Below, in pieces: positions 7,375 through 18,280 of a stretch of DNA of 64,000 nt (position 1 is its first letter; each line of letters begins with the position of its first letter). The stretch is from a virus. The notes under the pieces are model-generated. The model did no database searches and was not told the DNA's origin. It was given only the letters and a program-made list of their open reading frames with translations. Position numbers and translations under genes: made by a program. The DNA is taken from positions 50,802-114,801 of IMG/VR virus record IMGVR_UViG_3300033997_000310. One strand, written 5' to 3'.

Positions 7375-10300
7375 CACCACGCAAGCGGCACGCGGGGCCA
7401 GTGACCTTGAGCGCTTCGAGGAAAGCGCCGGGAAAGCCGGTCGGGCGGTCGACAAGATGGAGAACGAGGTCAACTCCATTCTGGGTCCGCTGCGTGCGCT
7501 CCAGGGCTTGTTGGCTGGTGTCACTGCGGCGCTTGGTATCCAGAAGCTGATCGAATATGCCGACACATGGAACCTGCTGAACGCGCGCATCAAGATCGTC
7601 AGCCGCTCAACGCAGGAGTTTGTCACGGCGCAGCGAGAACTGTTCCGCATCTCGCAGGAAACCAGAACGGCACTGGAGGGCACGGTCTCGCTCTATACCC
7701 GCGTCGCTGGCGTTGCGCAGCGAGCAGGTCGGTCGCAGGTCGAGGTGCTGAAGTTCACCGAGACCGTCAGCAAGGGACTCCAGGTCTCTGGCGCATCTGC
7801 GGCCGAGGCGCAGAACACCATTATCCAGCTTGGCCAAGCGCTGGCCAGCGGTGCCCTGCGTGGCGACGAGTTCAACTCCCTGCGTGAGAATGCGGGAGCC
7901 CTGGTGCAGGTGCTGGCTGATAACATCAAGGGCGTCGACGGCAACATGGGAAAGCTCCGTGAGTTCGCGGAGCAGGGCAAGCTGACGTTCGACGTGATTT
8001 TCAATGCGGCGCTGGGTGCTTCGGCCAAGATCAATGCCGACTATGCACAGCTTCCGGTAACTGTTGGCGCGGCTTTTACGGTTCTAGAAAACGCCTTCAT
8101 GAAGTTCGTCGGTGAGGTGGACAAGTCCACCGGCATCACGGCGGCTCTGTCGTCTGGACTGGTCTCGCTGTCAAAGAACCTGGATCTTGTTGCCGCATCC
8201 CTGGCAGGCTTGGCCGCCGCCGGCATCGTCGCCAGCCTGGGCACAATTATCGGCCTTATCCGGACAGCCACCACGGCCACCATCGCATGGACGGCGGCGC
8301 TGGCAACGAATCCAATTGGACTGCTGGCCGTGGCAATCTCAAGTGCTGTCGCGGCGCTGGTCTACTATCGAAATGAACTGGTGAATATCGGCAACCAGAC
8401 CGTTCGTGTCGGCAATGTGATCTCTGCCGTGTGGACGACCATTGCCGCCCCGATCGAGGCCGCTGTGAAGTGGCTGGCCGCAATGGTGCGCACACTTGCA
8501 GCGCTTGCGGCTTTCGACTTCAGCTCTGTTGGTCGCGGCCTTGGCGATGGCGCACAGGCCATGAAGGGCGCGGTATCAGATATCGAAAAGGCGTGGTCCC
8601 GTATGAACCTGCGGCCTGGACGCGATATGGGCCGCGACTCGGTCAACAACACGCCGACACCGGTCGCTGGTGTCGATCCTGCGGAGGTGAATGACAAAGA
8701 GCAACTGGTCAACGCCATCGAACGCATCATCGGCGCCTACGACAGGGAAAAGAAGATTGCCTTCGAGGTGGCCGACGCGCGCAAGCATCTGAACGCGGCG
8801 ATGGAGGCCGGTTCCCAGGCACTGAAGGACCAGATCGCGGCGGCCGGGGGCGTCGATTCCATCCTGAAGCGGTACGAGGCGCAGCTTCGTAGCAACACGA
8901 CTGCGGTCAAGCAGGCCGACGCCGTCACGCAGGCATTCAAGGACCAGATCGATGACGTCAATCGTTTCTTGGCGGATCAGGCCGGCGGACTGACCGAAGC
9001 CGAGAAGGCCTACCAGCCCTATGCGGCTCAGATCGAGAAGCTGAACGACCTGCTGGCCAAGAAGGGCGTCACCGACCAACAGCGCATCGCTATCCAGGAG
9101 ACGATCAACAAGCTGGAGTTGGCCGGCCGCGTCGCCATGGAAGATGCCAACGCCAAACTCCAGCGCCAGATCGATCTGCGCACCCTGGAACTGAATAGAC
9201 TGAAAGAGCGCAACGGGCTCATGTCTCGCGTCGTCGCCGGCGGCTCCGATGGACTGAAGGCTGGCGTGGAGTTGGAGGCTAAGGTCACGCAGTGGCAGAT
9301 CGACGATGCCATCCGTGGCCTCACCGATAGCCTGCGTGATGCGCGTGGGCAGATCAGCGAGACCAATCAGGCCATCATCGACGCCACCGAGGCGGAGATG
9401 AAGCGCAATGCCGTCCTTGAGCGGCAGGCGCAGATCAACGGCCTTGCACAGACCGCAGCCGACAGCCTGGGCAACATCTTCACGCGCATCCAGTCCGGCG
9501 ATTGGGGTAGCGTGGCCGAGGGCGTCGGCAAGTTCGTCACCGATTTCCAAACGCTTGAGAAGAAGACGGGCTCAACTGCCGGTGCCTTTAAGGAGTTGGG
9601 CGAAAACCTGCTGAAGTCGGCAGAGGCTGGCAACGCGCTGGGCAACATGCTGGGCAGCCTGTTCGGCCGGTCGGCGGCGGAGCAGAAGAACGCGCAGAAG
9701 GGCGGCGCCATCGGCGGCACCGTTGGCAGCTTCTTCGGAATGAAGGGGGCCGGCGCCTTCGTTGGCAACATCATCGGCGGCTTCTTCGGTACTTCCAAGG
9801 CCATGGAGCGCGCTGCGCAGAAGGCTGCCGACGTCGCCAAGCTCAACGAACAGATCGACAGCTTCCTCCAGGCCGCGTCGTCGGCCACCGATATGCAGAA
9901 GCAGCTCACGGCTTTGGATGCTCAATTCCAGTCGTTGCGGCGCGAAGCCGAGCGCTTGAAGCAGCCGGTCGACCTGCTGACGAAGGCCTATGAGGCCCAG
10001 CGCAAGAAAATCCTGGACGCCTTCGGCTCCGGCATCGACGAGCTGATCGACAAGTATTCCGGCCGGCAGGCGATGGCTGACCTGCGGGCCCTGCTGAAAG
10101 TGCAGGAGCAGCGCATCAAGGACGCGTTGGTGGCGGAATACGATCTGGGCAAGGTGCGTCGGGCCAATGCGCTGGAACTGGCTGATTTCTTCTCCAACCT
10201 GACCGAGGATCAGCTTGCCGCTTTCGGCGATCTGGTCTCCGCGCTCGACCGGGTGAAGGCCCGCATCCGCGACCTGACCACCACCATCACGGATCAACTC

Positions 10301-12385
10301 GACAAGCAGATCGACACCGCCAAGGAACTGGCGTCGGCCGCGCGCCAACAGGCGTCCGCCTTCCGTCAGCTTGCCGTGTCCCTGCGCGAACAGATCCTGG
10401 CCAACAAGACTGGTGACTTGTCGCCTCTGTCTCCGGGCGACCGCTTCTCTGCGCTCAACACCGAATTCCAGCGCCTGTTCGGCCTGGCAATGGGCGGTGA
10501 TCAGGACGCGGCCGGCAAGCTCGGTGACGCCGGGACAAGCCTTTTGGAGGCTGCCAAGGCAATGTATGCGACCGGGCCCGAGTATGTCGCCATCTTCAAC
10601 CAAGTGCAGGAAGCGCTGGCCAAGACGGCTGAGGTGGCCGATGTGCGCGCCACGGCCCTGGAGCGCATTGCCGATCTGGCGGATACGCAGGTGGTGATTC
10701 TTGAGGCCATCCGTGATGTCCTTAATACCGACCTTGGGCAGCCAACGGCCGACGCCATCGCCGCGGCGATCGCCGACGGCGTGCTGACGGTAGGGGAAAT
10801 CCAGGGTATCAACACCAAGCTGGACGAGCTTGGCCTGAAATTTGCTAACGTGACCGGCCCGGCCGCCGACGCGGTCAAGTCCGCGATCGAGACCCTGCGG
10901 CAGCAGTTGGCGCCCGGCGTGCTCACCGATGCGCAGAAGGCGGCTCTCACGACAGGTCAGCAGGCTATCGCCGACGCGCTGAACGGGTTCAAGGCCCAGC
11001 AGATCGACGAATACCGCAAGGCACTCATTGCAGCCGGCGACGCCATCGGGAAGATGCAGAACTTCCTCCTTGATCCGAACGGCAAGATCCCGGCTGCAAT
11101 CGAGGCCGCGTTCAAAGGCGCAGATATTCAAGCATCGCTGGCTACCGGCATCGAAACCCTGTTCAACGACGCCCTGGGCGATGCCTGGGAGGCGACGCCC
11201 CTCGTTGTTCGCGCCGATCAGACCTTGGCCCAGGCCGTTGGCCAGTGGACGGCGGAAAACCTGTCGACCCGCATCACCAGCCAGTTCGGGGAGGCCATCG
11301 CCAACTGGGCGACGGGTAGCGATCCGCGCACCCTGGTGCAGCGCGTGGACGAGGTATTCTCGCAGGCTATTGGTGACGAGACCGGAAATTGGCAGGGCAC
11401 GCTGAAGTCCCTGCTGGATCAACAGTCTCCGCTCGTGCTGAACCTTCAGGCGCTGACCGCACAAATTCCGCTGTTGATCGATGCCCTGAAGAATCAGGCC
11501 GCGAACGACAATGCTTCCGGCGCCTATGACGCTGCGATGCAGGCGTTCGTCAACCCGATCAAGAACGCGGCCGTCGGGGCGGTGAACAGCATCGCCAGCG
11601 TGCCGATCGACAAGCCTTCAGGCGGCAAGAACAACCGCACGGATCTGAGCGTCAATATCGCTTCCGGGCTCCAGCAGAATATCGGCGGGAACGCACAGAA
11701 CGAGGGCAGCCGCCAGCGCGCAGCAGAGCTTGGCAGCATCATGCAGACGCTTGGCCAGCAACTCGAGATGCTGACTGGCGGCACGCTGGGGACGATCCAG
11801 GTTCGCGCGGGCGAGGACACGTCCGGCTATCGCGTCGGATCGATCGACCGCATGGACGCCTATGACGGCAACGCCCATGCCCAGATCATCTCGGGGTTCA
11901 TCAACGATGCGATCAAGTCGCTGTCGGGCGGCAACGTCGAGGCGATCAAGATCCTTCAGGGCACGGACTTTACCGACATCACCGCCGGCTTCACGAACGC
12001 GGCTGCTGAAATCTACAAGCTTTTGAATCCACCAGCTTTTGCCGCTGGCGGTATGCATGCTGGCGGACTGCGTTTGGTCGGTGAAAATGGGCCCGAGTTG
12101 GAAGTCACTGGCCCTGCCCGTTATTTCAGTGCGTCGCAAACGGCATCGATGATTGATGGAGCATATGGCGCCGTAGCCGGCCGCAGCCGTGGGCAGGCGG
12201 TTACCGATCCGGCCCTGCTGTCCGAGCTGCGGGCCCTGCGCGCAAGCAACGAGGCCATGGCGGCGGAACTGTCCGCCTACCGGAAGGAGCAGGCGGAGCG
12301 AGACGGCCGGATCATCCGGAGCAACGAGGCAATGGCGGCGGACAGCAAGCGCCAAGCAGGCCAGGCAGGGGAGCGTCGCCGCTGA
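7337..12385 (+). CDS. tape measure protein
   Basis: 1682 residues from the ATG at 7337, preceded by a GGA-rich site; it overlaps the chaperone frame by 38 bases. The N-terminal domain (about 30-250) has the tape-measure pattern including QNTIIQLGQALASGALRGDEF and EQGKLTFDVIFNA. Hydrophobic segments at about 285-350 would insert in the host membrane during ejection. Long helical and coiled-coil stretches follow, with a Gly/Ala-rich hydrophobic patch at about 795-825. It sets tail length and is by far the longest gene here. Confidence 0.9.
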   Translation: MTTDIATLGIKVDTTQAARGASDLERFEESAGKAGRAVDKMENEVNSILGPLRALQGLLAGVTAALGIQKLIEYADTWNLLNARIKIVSRSTQEFVTAQRELFRISQETRTALEGTVSLYTRVAGVAQRAGRSQVEVLKFTETVSKGLQVSGASAAEAQNTIIQLGQALASGALRGDEFNSLRENAGALVQVLADNIKGVDGNMGKLREFAEQGKLTFDVIFNAALGASAKINADYAQLPVTVGAAFTVLENAFMKFVGEVDKSTGITAALSSGLVSLSKNLDLVAASLAGLAAAGIVASLGTIIGLIRTATTATIAWTAALATNPIGLLAVAISSAVAALVYYRNELVNIGNQTVRVGNVISAVWTTIAAPIEAAVKWLAAMVRTLAALAAFDFSSVGRGLGDGAQAMKGAVSDIEKAWSRMNLRPGRDMGRDSVNNTPTPVAGVDPAEVNDKEQLVNAIERIIGAYDREKKIAFEVADARKHLNAAMEAGSQALKDQIAAAGGVDSILKRYEAQLRSNTTAVKQADAVTQAFKDQIDDVNRFLADQAGGLTEAEKAYQPYAAQIEKLNDLLAKKGVTDQQRIAIQETINKLELAGRVAMEDANAKLQRQIDLRTLELNRLKERNGLMSRVVAGGSDGLKAGVELEAKVTQWQIDDAIRGLTDSLRDARGQISETNQAIIDATEAEMKRNAVLERQAQINGLAQTAADSLGNIFTRIQSGDWGSVAEGVGKFVTDFQTLEKKTGSTAGAFKELGENLLKSAEAGNALGNMLGSLFGRSAAEQKNAQKGGAIGGTVGSFFGMKGAGAFVGNIIGGFFGTSKAMERAAQKAADVAKLNEQIDSFLQAASSATDMQKQLTALDAQFQSLRREAERLKQPVDLLTKAYEAQRKKILDAFGSGIDELIDKYSGRQAMADLRALLKVQEQRIKDALVAEYDLGKVRRANALELADFFSNLTEDQLAAFGDLVSALDRVKARIRDLTTTITDQLDKQIDTAKELASAARQQASAFRQLAVSLREQILANKTGDLSPLSPGDRFSALNTEFQRLFGLAMGGDQDAAGKLGDAGTSLLEAAKAMYATGPEYVAIFNQVQEALAKTAEVADVRATALERIADLADTQVVILEAIRDVLNTDLGQPTADAIAAAIADGVLTVGEIQGINTKLDELGLKFANVTGPAADAVKSAIETLRQQLAPGVLTDAQKAALTTGQQAIADALNGFKAQQIDEYRKALIAAGDAIGKMQNFLLDPNGKIPAAIEAAFKGADIQASLATGIETLFNDALGDAWEATPLVVRADQTLAQAVGQWTAENLSTRITSQFGEAIANWATGSDPRTLVQRVDEVFSQAIGDETGNWQGTLKSLLDQQSPLVLNLQALTAQIPLLIDALKNQAANDNASGAYDAAMQAFVNPIKNAAVGAVNSIASVPIDKPSGGKNNRTDLSVNIASGLQQNIGGNAQNEGSRQRAAELGSIMQTLGQQLEMLTGGTLGTIQVRAGEDTSGYRVGSIDRMDAYDGNAHAQIISGFINDAIKSLSGGNVEAIKILQGTDFTDITAGFTNAAAEIYKLLNPPAFAAGGMHAGGLRLVGENGPELEVTGPARYFSASQTASMIDGAYGAVAGRSRGQAVTDPALLSELRALRASNEAMAAELSAYRKEQAERDGRIIRSNEAMAADSKRQAGQAGERRR

Positions 12386-14733
12386 TGGCCTTCTCCCCCG
12401 CCTTCCTCGACCTCATCGCCCAGCCGAACGCCGTCCGCTCCTATCTGGTGACGGTGCAGCCCTATGCAGTCGTGCGGGCCAGCATGGCGCAGGTGGCCAG
12501 CGGCAACCGCCTGACGGCCGCTGCCGGCACCTTCAGCACGATGAAGCCATGGGACACCGGCCTGACCCTCAGCCGGCCCGCGACAGGCGATGTGACCATC
12601 GGCATCAGCGACGTGGCGGACGACGGCTCATGGGTGCAGGTCACCGGGGTGACGCTGAGCAATGTCGCCGCAGCCACCTGCACCATCAGCGGGCTGGTCG
12701 ACCGGTACTTCAGCACGGGCGGCTACAACACGACGCCCACGGACACGCCGGCCAACCGCCATTACGAGGATGGCGTTGAGAACGCGCTGTCCTTCACGCG
12801 GACGATGTACGACGGCACCAAGATCGGCGGACGCTCTATCCCCGGCCGTGGCGACATTGTTCTGCATAACCTGAATGGCCGGTTTGATGGCTATCGCTCG
12901 TGGGGCTGGGCAGGGCGCCGCGTCACGGTAGAGCTTGGCGCCACCAGCTTCGCGCGCAACGAATTTGGCGTCATCTTTGTCGGCGTGACGGCCGGCGTAT
13001 CGCTCTCCGACGATCGGTTCTCCATTTCCGTCCGCGATCTGACCGAACTGCTTAACCAGGCGCTCTATGCCCCCCGCTATCGCGGGACCGGCGGGTACGA
13101 GGGCGGCATCGACCTGCTGGATCAGGTCAAGCCGATCTGCATCGGGAAGTGCCAGAACATCGAGCCCGTGCCGCTGGGCATCATCGACGGGCGGTTTACC
13201 TACCAGTTCCACGACGGCGCTGTCGCGGCTTACGACAGCGGCTGGCATCAGGTGCGGGATGCCGGCGTGCCGCTTACCTATGTCGCCAGCAGCCCGGCGG
13301 CCGGGCAATGGACGCTCGACGCCACCAGGGGCCTGATCATCATCGGGGGCGGGGAGCCGGCACTGCTGACGGCCGACGTCATCGGCACCAGCGACGCCTC
13401 GACAGAGCCATCGGCCGCCCGAGCAATGGAATATCTGGTGCTGCGCCGGCTGGCTCTGGATAGCGGCGGGAGCATCACCAGCGTCTCCATCGGCACGGGG
13501 AGCAAGACGTTCACCGTGCGGGACACGCTGCCGTTCGGCATCGGCGGCTATGCGCTCATTTCCCGCACTGCCGCGCCCGACCAATACTGGATGCTGGGCA
13601 CGGTGACGGGCTGGACCGGCGGTTCCCTCACCGTCAACGTCACCGCGTCGGCGGGCGTCGGGACCTTCTCGGATTGGACGGTCACCAAGATCGGCCTGCT
13701 GGCGAGCGAGATCGGCCCCGGCACTGGCGGTGATGTCTTCGACGAGCTGCACACCGCCAACACCGCCCCGGTGCAAGTCTATATCCGCGACGGCGCCAAC
13801 GCGTTGGACGTGCTGGACGAGATCGCCAAAAGTATCGGGGCTTTCTACGGCTTCGACCGCGCAGGCCTGTTCGATGCCGGCCTGTTCCTGGCGCCCACCG
13901 GGACTCCCGTCCTGTCGATCGACGGCGACACCGCCATGGAGGGCCTGCAACGCGAGGACACCAGCGCCCCGGCCTGGCGCGTCTCTCTCGGCTATGGCCG
14001 GAATTTCCGCGTCGCAACCACGGACGAGTTGGCGGAAGACATCCGCAAGAACCTCGTCACCAACGGCTATTTCAATGCTGACACCGATTGGACAAAGGGC
14101 ACTGGCTGGACCATCAGCAGCGGTGCGGCGCAGGCGGTGGCAGGGTCTGCGTCGGATCTATCGCAAACCATCGCCCTCAAGGTCGGACAGGAATACGTCC
14201 TGACGGCCGACGTTACTCGCAGCGCCGGCAGCGTCCAGTTCAAGCTCGACAGCACAAATCTGGGGTCGGCGGTCAGCGCCACCGGCACGCTTGAGGTCAC
14301 CTTCATCTCCACTTCGGCCAGCATGTCGCTGAAGGCGTCGAAGGATTCATCGTTCGCCGGGTCGGTCGACAACATCTCGATCGTGACCAGCCGACTCCGG
14401 TTCTTCACGACAGAATACCGATATCCTGCCGCTGCCGCAGATATGAGCGTGCGGACCATCTATGGGCCCTACGCCACATCGGAGACACGAGACACGCTGC
14501 TGCTGCGCAAGGCAGATGCTGAGACAGAACAGGCCCGACAACTGGCGCTCTATGGGGCTGCCCGCGATGTCTTCACCGTGCCTGCGAAGACGGAGCCATT
14601 CCAGGTCGACATCGGAAATGTAGTCGAGTTGACCGATTCGCGGTACGGTCTATCCGCAGGGAAACTGATGACTGTACTGGGCATCATTGAGGACGCGAGC
14701 ACCAATCGCGTCACGCTGACGCTGTGGGGTTGA
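12385..14733 (+). CDS. tail hub / distal tail protein
   Basis: 782 residues; the start overlaps the tape measure stop (TGATG). A central segment (about 245-310: CIGKCQNIEPVPLGIIDG, then YDSGWHQVRDAGVPL) is characteristic of large tail-tip proteins directly downstream of tape measure genes. A carbohydrate-binding-like beta domain is visible at about 555-670. The C-terminal region (PAKTEPFQVDIGNVVELTD) resembles the end of baseplate hub proteins. It probably forms the tail-tip hub; no enzymatic motif is seen. Confidence 0.65.
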   Translation: MAFSPAFLDLIAQPNAVRSYLVTVQPYAVVRASMAQVASGNRLTAAAGTFSTMKPWDTGLTLSRPATGDVTIGISDVADDGSWVQVTGVTLSNVAAATCTISGLVDRYFSTGGYNTTPTDTPANRHYEDGVENALSFTRTMYDGTKIGGRSIPGRGDIVLHNLNGRFDGYRSWGWAGRRVTVELGATSFARNEFGVIFVGVTAGVSLSDDRFSISVRDLTELLNQALYAPRYRGTGGYEGGIDLLDQVKPICIGKCQNIEPVPLGIIDGRFTYQFHDGAVAAYDSGWHQVRDAGVPLTYVASSPAAGQWTLDATRGLIIIGGGEPALLTADVIGTSDASTEPSAARAMEYLVLRRLALDSGGSITSVSIGTGSKTFTVRDTLPFGIGGYALISRTAAPDQYWMLGTVTGWTGGSLTVNVTASAGVGTFSDWTVTKIGLLASEIGPGTGGDVFDELHTANTAPVQVYIRDGANALDVLDEIAKSIGAFYGFDRAGLFDAGLFLAPTGTPVLSIDGDTAMEGLQREDTSAPAWRVSLGYGRNFRVATTDELAEDIRKNLVTNGYFNADTDWTKGTGWTISSGAAQAVAGSASDLSQTIALKVGQEYVLTADVTRSAGSVQFKLDSTNLGSAVSATGTLEVTFISTSASMSLKASKDSSFAGSVDNISIVTSRLRFFTTEYRYPAAAADMSVRTIYGPYATSETRDTLLLRKADAETEQARQLALYGAARDVFTVPAKTEPFQVDIGNVVELTDSRYGLSAGKLMTVLGIIEDASTNRVTLTLWG

Positions 14734-14734
14734 G

Positions 14735-16933
14735 ATGGCGCTGACGGGACGCAGCCGGAATGTGGTGCTGGCATGGCAGAACTTCGTGGACGAGAGCATC
14801 ACAGTTCTGACCAGCCCGACATCGTTTGTTTCTGGCATGCCGCTGAGCAACGTCAAGAACGACAGGCTCAAGAAGGTGGCGCGCACCACCGGCAACTCCG
14901 TGATTTTCGACTTCGACTTCGGCCAGGCCGTGCCCATCAGCATGGCCGCGATCCTGGGGCACAATCTCACCGAAAACGCGACCATGCGCATCCAGGCGGC
15001 AAACGCTCGCAGCGGCACGGCCAGCGCGCCGGGCGGCTACACGCTTGCATTGCCTGATCTGGTCTACGACACGCGTCAGACCCTGCGTAGCGGCACCGCG
15101 CGCGGGGCCTACACCTGGACCAGCAGCATGCTGGACCATGATTTCACGACGGGCACACTGCCGGCCGGGTCCAGCTTCAGCCGGGCCAGCCCGGCGACCT
15201 ATTTCGACTATACCGGCACCATGCGCACGGCGGCGACCGGGGAGCCGCGGTACGACTACGACCCGGTGACCAAGACGGCGCGCGGCATCCTGATCGAGGA
15301 GGCGCGGACGAACCTGCTGCTGAACAGCGAGGCGCTGTCCACCCAGAGCGTCGTGGTCACCGCGCAGGCATACACGCTGTCATTCTACGGGACTGGTACG
15401 ATTACGCTGTCTGGTGCATCTACCGCGGGCCCGCTGGTGGGGGGCGGCGCCTTTCCGGCGCGCACCACGCTGACCTTCACGCCGGCCGCCGGCACGCTGA
15501 TGCTGACCGTCACCGGCACGGTGCAATATGCCCAGCTGGAAGCCGGTGCTTTCCCGACCAGCTACATCCCAACCACAGCCACCACCGTCACTCGGGCCAC
15601 AGATTTCCTGAATATGCCGACCAGCGTGCTGCCTTTCAATTCGGCGGCAGGCACGTTGTTGACCTCATTCAAAATGCCATATGTGGGCGGCGCCGGTTAT
15701 CCAGGTGCGGCCTTTTTCGATGATGGAACCGTAAACAATTACATTGGCTCGTTCGTGGCTGATGCCGCATCCGATGCGACGTATTTTGAGGTAAAGACGG
15801 GCGGGGTACAGCAATTTTACGGCTCGGTAGGAACATATGTGGCGGGTACGTCTGTTACCGTAGGCGGGGCGTGGTCTGCCGCAAATTTTGCCGCATCCCT
15901 AAATGGTTCTACACCGGCGACGTCATCATCAGGGACAATTCCGACTGTGAACGTGCTCCGCGTCGGCACGTTGTTGGCAAACCTGGCCCCCCTCAACGGC
16001 TGGATCAGTCGCCTGACCTATATCGCCTCCCGCGTCAGCAATGCCGACCTCCAGACCCTGACCAATCCCGCCACGTCGGCAGCCACGCGCGCGGCCACGC
16101 TGGCGCCCTATGCCGGCACGGCCGGCACGGCGGCCATCACCCTGGGCACTGGCAGCAAGACCGTCTATGTCGACGACGCTGACATGCGCTTCTATGCCGG
16201 CACGACCGTGCGGCTGTCTATCGACGACAGCAACTATATGTCCGGCACGGTGACCTCCTATTACCGCCCCTCGCGCCGCTTGGTCATCAACTCGACCACC
16301 GTCGTCGGGTCCGGCTCTGCAACGACCATGGCCGTCACTCGCGAGACCGACGACATCAAGGTCTGGCCGGATGTGACTCCTTTTGGTGAGGGCGGGTATT
16401 GGGGGCGGTTCACGTGGGGTGGCCTGCTGTCGCTCGTCGGGAGGGATTACCTCCCGCCTGGCATCCACATGCCGGCGCTATTCACAGGCGATGACGAGCC
16501 GATCTACGCGCGGTATCTGAAGCTGGAAATCACCGACACCAGCCTGAGCTATATCGACATCGGCCGGCTGTTCCTGTCGGCCGCATATCAGCCGACGCGG
16601 AACCTGGAGTTTGATTGGTCGCTTACCCAGGTCGACCCCAGCCCCAAGGAGCGGTCACGGGGTGGGCAGGTCTATGTCGACGGCCGTCCGCAGTATCGAC
16701 GCATCGCACTTCGGCTGTCCGGCATCTCCCGCGACGAAATCATGTCACAGGTCTACGAGATGCAGCGCGAGCTTGGCGTGCGCCGGCCCTTCCTGCTGAT
16801 CGTCGATCCCACGGACCCCATCAACCTGCATCGCCTTACGCTTTATGGCTCGCGGCCAGACGATGCACCCATCAGCAACCCGCTGACCAACAACTATTAC
16901 GCCGTCGAAATCGTCTCAGAGGAGTGGCTGTAA
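14735..16933 (+). CDS. tail-tip protein with carbohydrate-binding modules
   Basis: 732 residues, starting one base after the previous stop. Between about 145 and 290 it has the repeated phage signature FSRASPATYFDYTG, GILIEEARTNLLLN and QLEAGAFPTSYIP, a carbohydrate-binding-type module found in tail proteins of many alphaproteobacterial phages. A concanavalin-like domain follows (about 300-430). The N-terminal part (PLSNVKNDRLKKVARTT) resembles tail-tip attachment domains. It probably contributes to host surface recognition. Confidence 0.65.
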   Translation: MALTGRSRNVVLAWQNFVDESITVLTSPTSFVSGMPLSNVKNDRLKKVARTTGNSVIFDFDFGQAVPISMAAILGHNLTENATMRIQAANARSGTASAPGGYTLALPDLVYDTRQTLRSGTARGAYTWTSSMLDHDFTTGTLPAGSSFSRASPATYFDYTGTMRTAATGEPRYDYDPVTKTARGILIEEARTNLLLNSEALSTQSVVVTAQAYTLSFYGTGTITLSGASTAGPLVGGGAFPARTTLTFTPAAGTLMLTVTGTVQYAQLEAGAFPTSYIPTTATTVTRATDFLNMPTSVLPFNSAAGTLLTSFKMPYVGGAGYPGAAFFDDGTVNNYIGSFVADAASDATYFEVKTGGVQQFYGSVGTYVAGTSVTVGGAWSAANFAASLNGSTPATSSSGTIPTVNVLRVGTLLANLAPLNGWISRLTYIASRVSNADLQTLTNPATSAATRAATLAPYAGTAGTAAITLGTGSKTVYVDDADMRFYAGTTVRLSIDDSNYMSGTVTSYYRPSRRLVINSTTVVGSGSATTMAVTRETDDIKVWPDVTPFGEGGYWGRFTWGGLLSLVGRDYLPPGIHMPALFTGDDEPIYARYLKLEITDTSLSYIDIGRLFLSAAYQPTRNLEFDWSLTQVDPSPKERSRGGQVYVDGRPQYRRIALRLSGISRDEIMSQVYEMQRELGVRRPFLLIVDPTDPINLHRLTLYGSRPDDAPISNPLTNNYYAVEIVSEEWL

Positions 16934-18280
16934 ATGCCTGTCGTCAATGGAAACGAATACACCGCAGACGGCAACTTCAATGGCAACAAATACGCCGACT
17001 CTGCACTGGGGCTGATCCCGGCGCTGACGGACGTGGTTGCGCACTGCGAAGGCATCTTCCGCGGCACCAGCACCAGCAGTGTGACGGTGGGCAATGGCAC
17101 CAAGACGCTGACCATCAGCCTGAACCGGCCGATCTACATCGGCTCGTGGGTGCGCATTGAGGCGCAGGCGAACAGCGCCATCTCGATGGAGGGTACGGTC
17201 ACCGCCTACGACAGCGGCACCGGGGTGCTGTCCGTCTCGGTTGACCCCTCTGACGTCAGCGGAGCCGGCACGCTGGCGGCCTGGTACATCTTCACGATGG
17301 GCCGGCGCGGCAAGGACGGCAATGCGGGAACTTTGGCGACGAACAGCGTGGCGGGCGTGGCTGCGCTGGCAACGCAGGCGGAGGTGGACGGCCGCACCAT
17401 CACGGGCAAGATCGTGGCCCCGTCCACGCTGGCGGAAGGGCTGGGCCTGAAGGGCACCGACATCGCCAGCGCATCCACGCTGACGCTGCCCACCATCGGC
17501 GACTATTTTAACGTGACTGGCACCACTGGCATCACCGCCATCAGCACCAGGGCAGCCGGGCGGGACGTTACCCTGGTGTTTGCCGCATCCCTGACTGTGA
17601 CACATAACGGCACCTCGCTGATCCTGCCGGGCGGCGCAAACATCACTGTCGCGGCCGGTGATGTCATGCGCCTGAAGTCCGAGGGAAGTGGAAATTGGAG
17701 GTGCGTCAGCTTCAATAGGGCAAGCCTTGCTGCTGGAGCGCCGGCCCCCGGTGAGTATCTCCTGTCCTATCAGGCCGTGACCGGCTCCCCGTCCCAGATC
17801 GATATCACTTCAGGAATCACCTCGGCGTATGATCTTTATGTGGTGCGGTTCCTTCTGGTAACGTTTAACAGCATCGTGTCAATCGGGTTGCAGATCGGAA
17901 GCGGCTCTTTCACCACCACGAACTATTTGTATGGCTCCAGTATCAGCCGTAGTTCTTCCGGATCAGTCAGCGCCGCCAATTCAACTTCAGCGTCGGCAAT
18001 TATGTTGACCGCTGCGGGTGACGTTGTGAGCGGTCGTGACGTGATTGGCGAGGTGATTATCAACCGTGCTGATAGCGGGTCTAGTTCCGGTGTGCTTGCG
18101 CGATTCTGGAGCATGTATAGCTATACAGCGGCATCACCAGCGGAAATTGTGCATGTCGTAGGCGCTGGTTGGCGCGCGCCGACACCGATCACTGTCATCG
18201 ACCGAATCCGCCTTCTTCCTTCGTCCGGCACATTCCAGAACGCTGGTTACGTCAACCTCTATGGCATCAGGAAGTCGTAA
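16934..18280 (+). CDS. putative tail fibre / receptor-binding protein
   Basis: 448 residues, immediately after the previous stop. The N-terminal 110 residues are an attachment-type beta domain; a GRRGKDGNAG collagen-like junction follows at about 124-133, then a helical linker and a Ser/Gly/Thr-rich beta domain to the C-terminus. This layout (attachment domain, shaft, sugar-binding head) suggests a fibre that contacts the receptor. Sequence detail does not identify the receptor. Confidence 0.6.
   Translation: MPVVNGNEYTADGNFNGNKYADSALGLIPALTDVVAHCEGIFRGTSTSSVTVGNGTKTLTISLNRPIYIGSWVRIEAQANSAISMEGTVTAYDSGTGVLSVSVDPSDVSGAGTLAAWYIFTMGRRGKDGNAGTLATNSVAGVAALATQAEVDGRTITGKIVAPSTLAEGLGLKGTDIASASTLTLPTIGDYFNVTGTTGITAISTRAAGRDVTLVFAASLTVTHNGTSLILPGGANITVAAGDVMRLKSEGSGNWRCVSFNRASLAAGAPAPGEYLLSYQAVTGSPSQIDITSGITSAYDLYVVRFLLVTFNSIVSIGLQIGSGSFTTTNYLYGSSISRSSSGSVSAANSTSASAIMLTAAGDVVSGRDVIGEVIINRADSGSSSGVLARFWSMYSYTAASPAEIVHVVGAGWRAPTPITVIDRIRLLPSSGTFQNAGYVNLYGIRKS

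Noticed and set aside
9572-11464. 630-residue - strand open frame inside the tape measure gene
   Set aside because: Shadow of the tape measure codon bias; no ribosome-binding site or recognisable domain.
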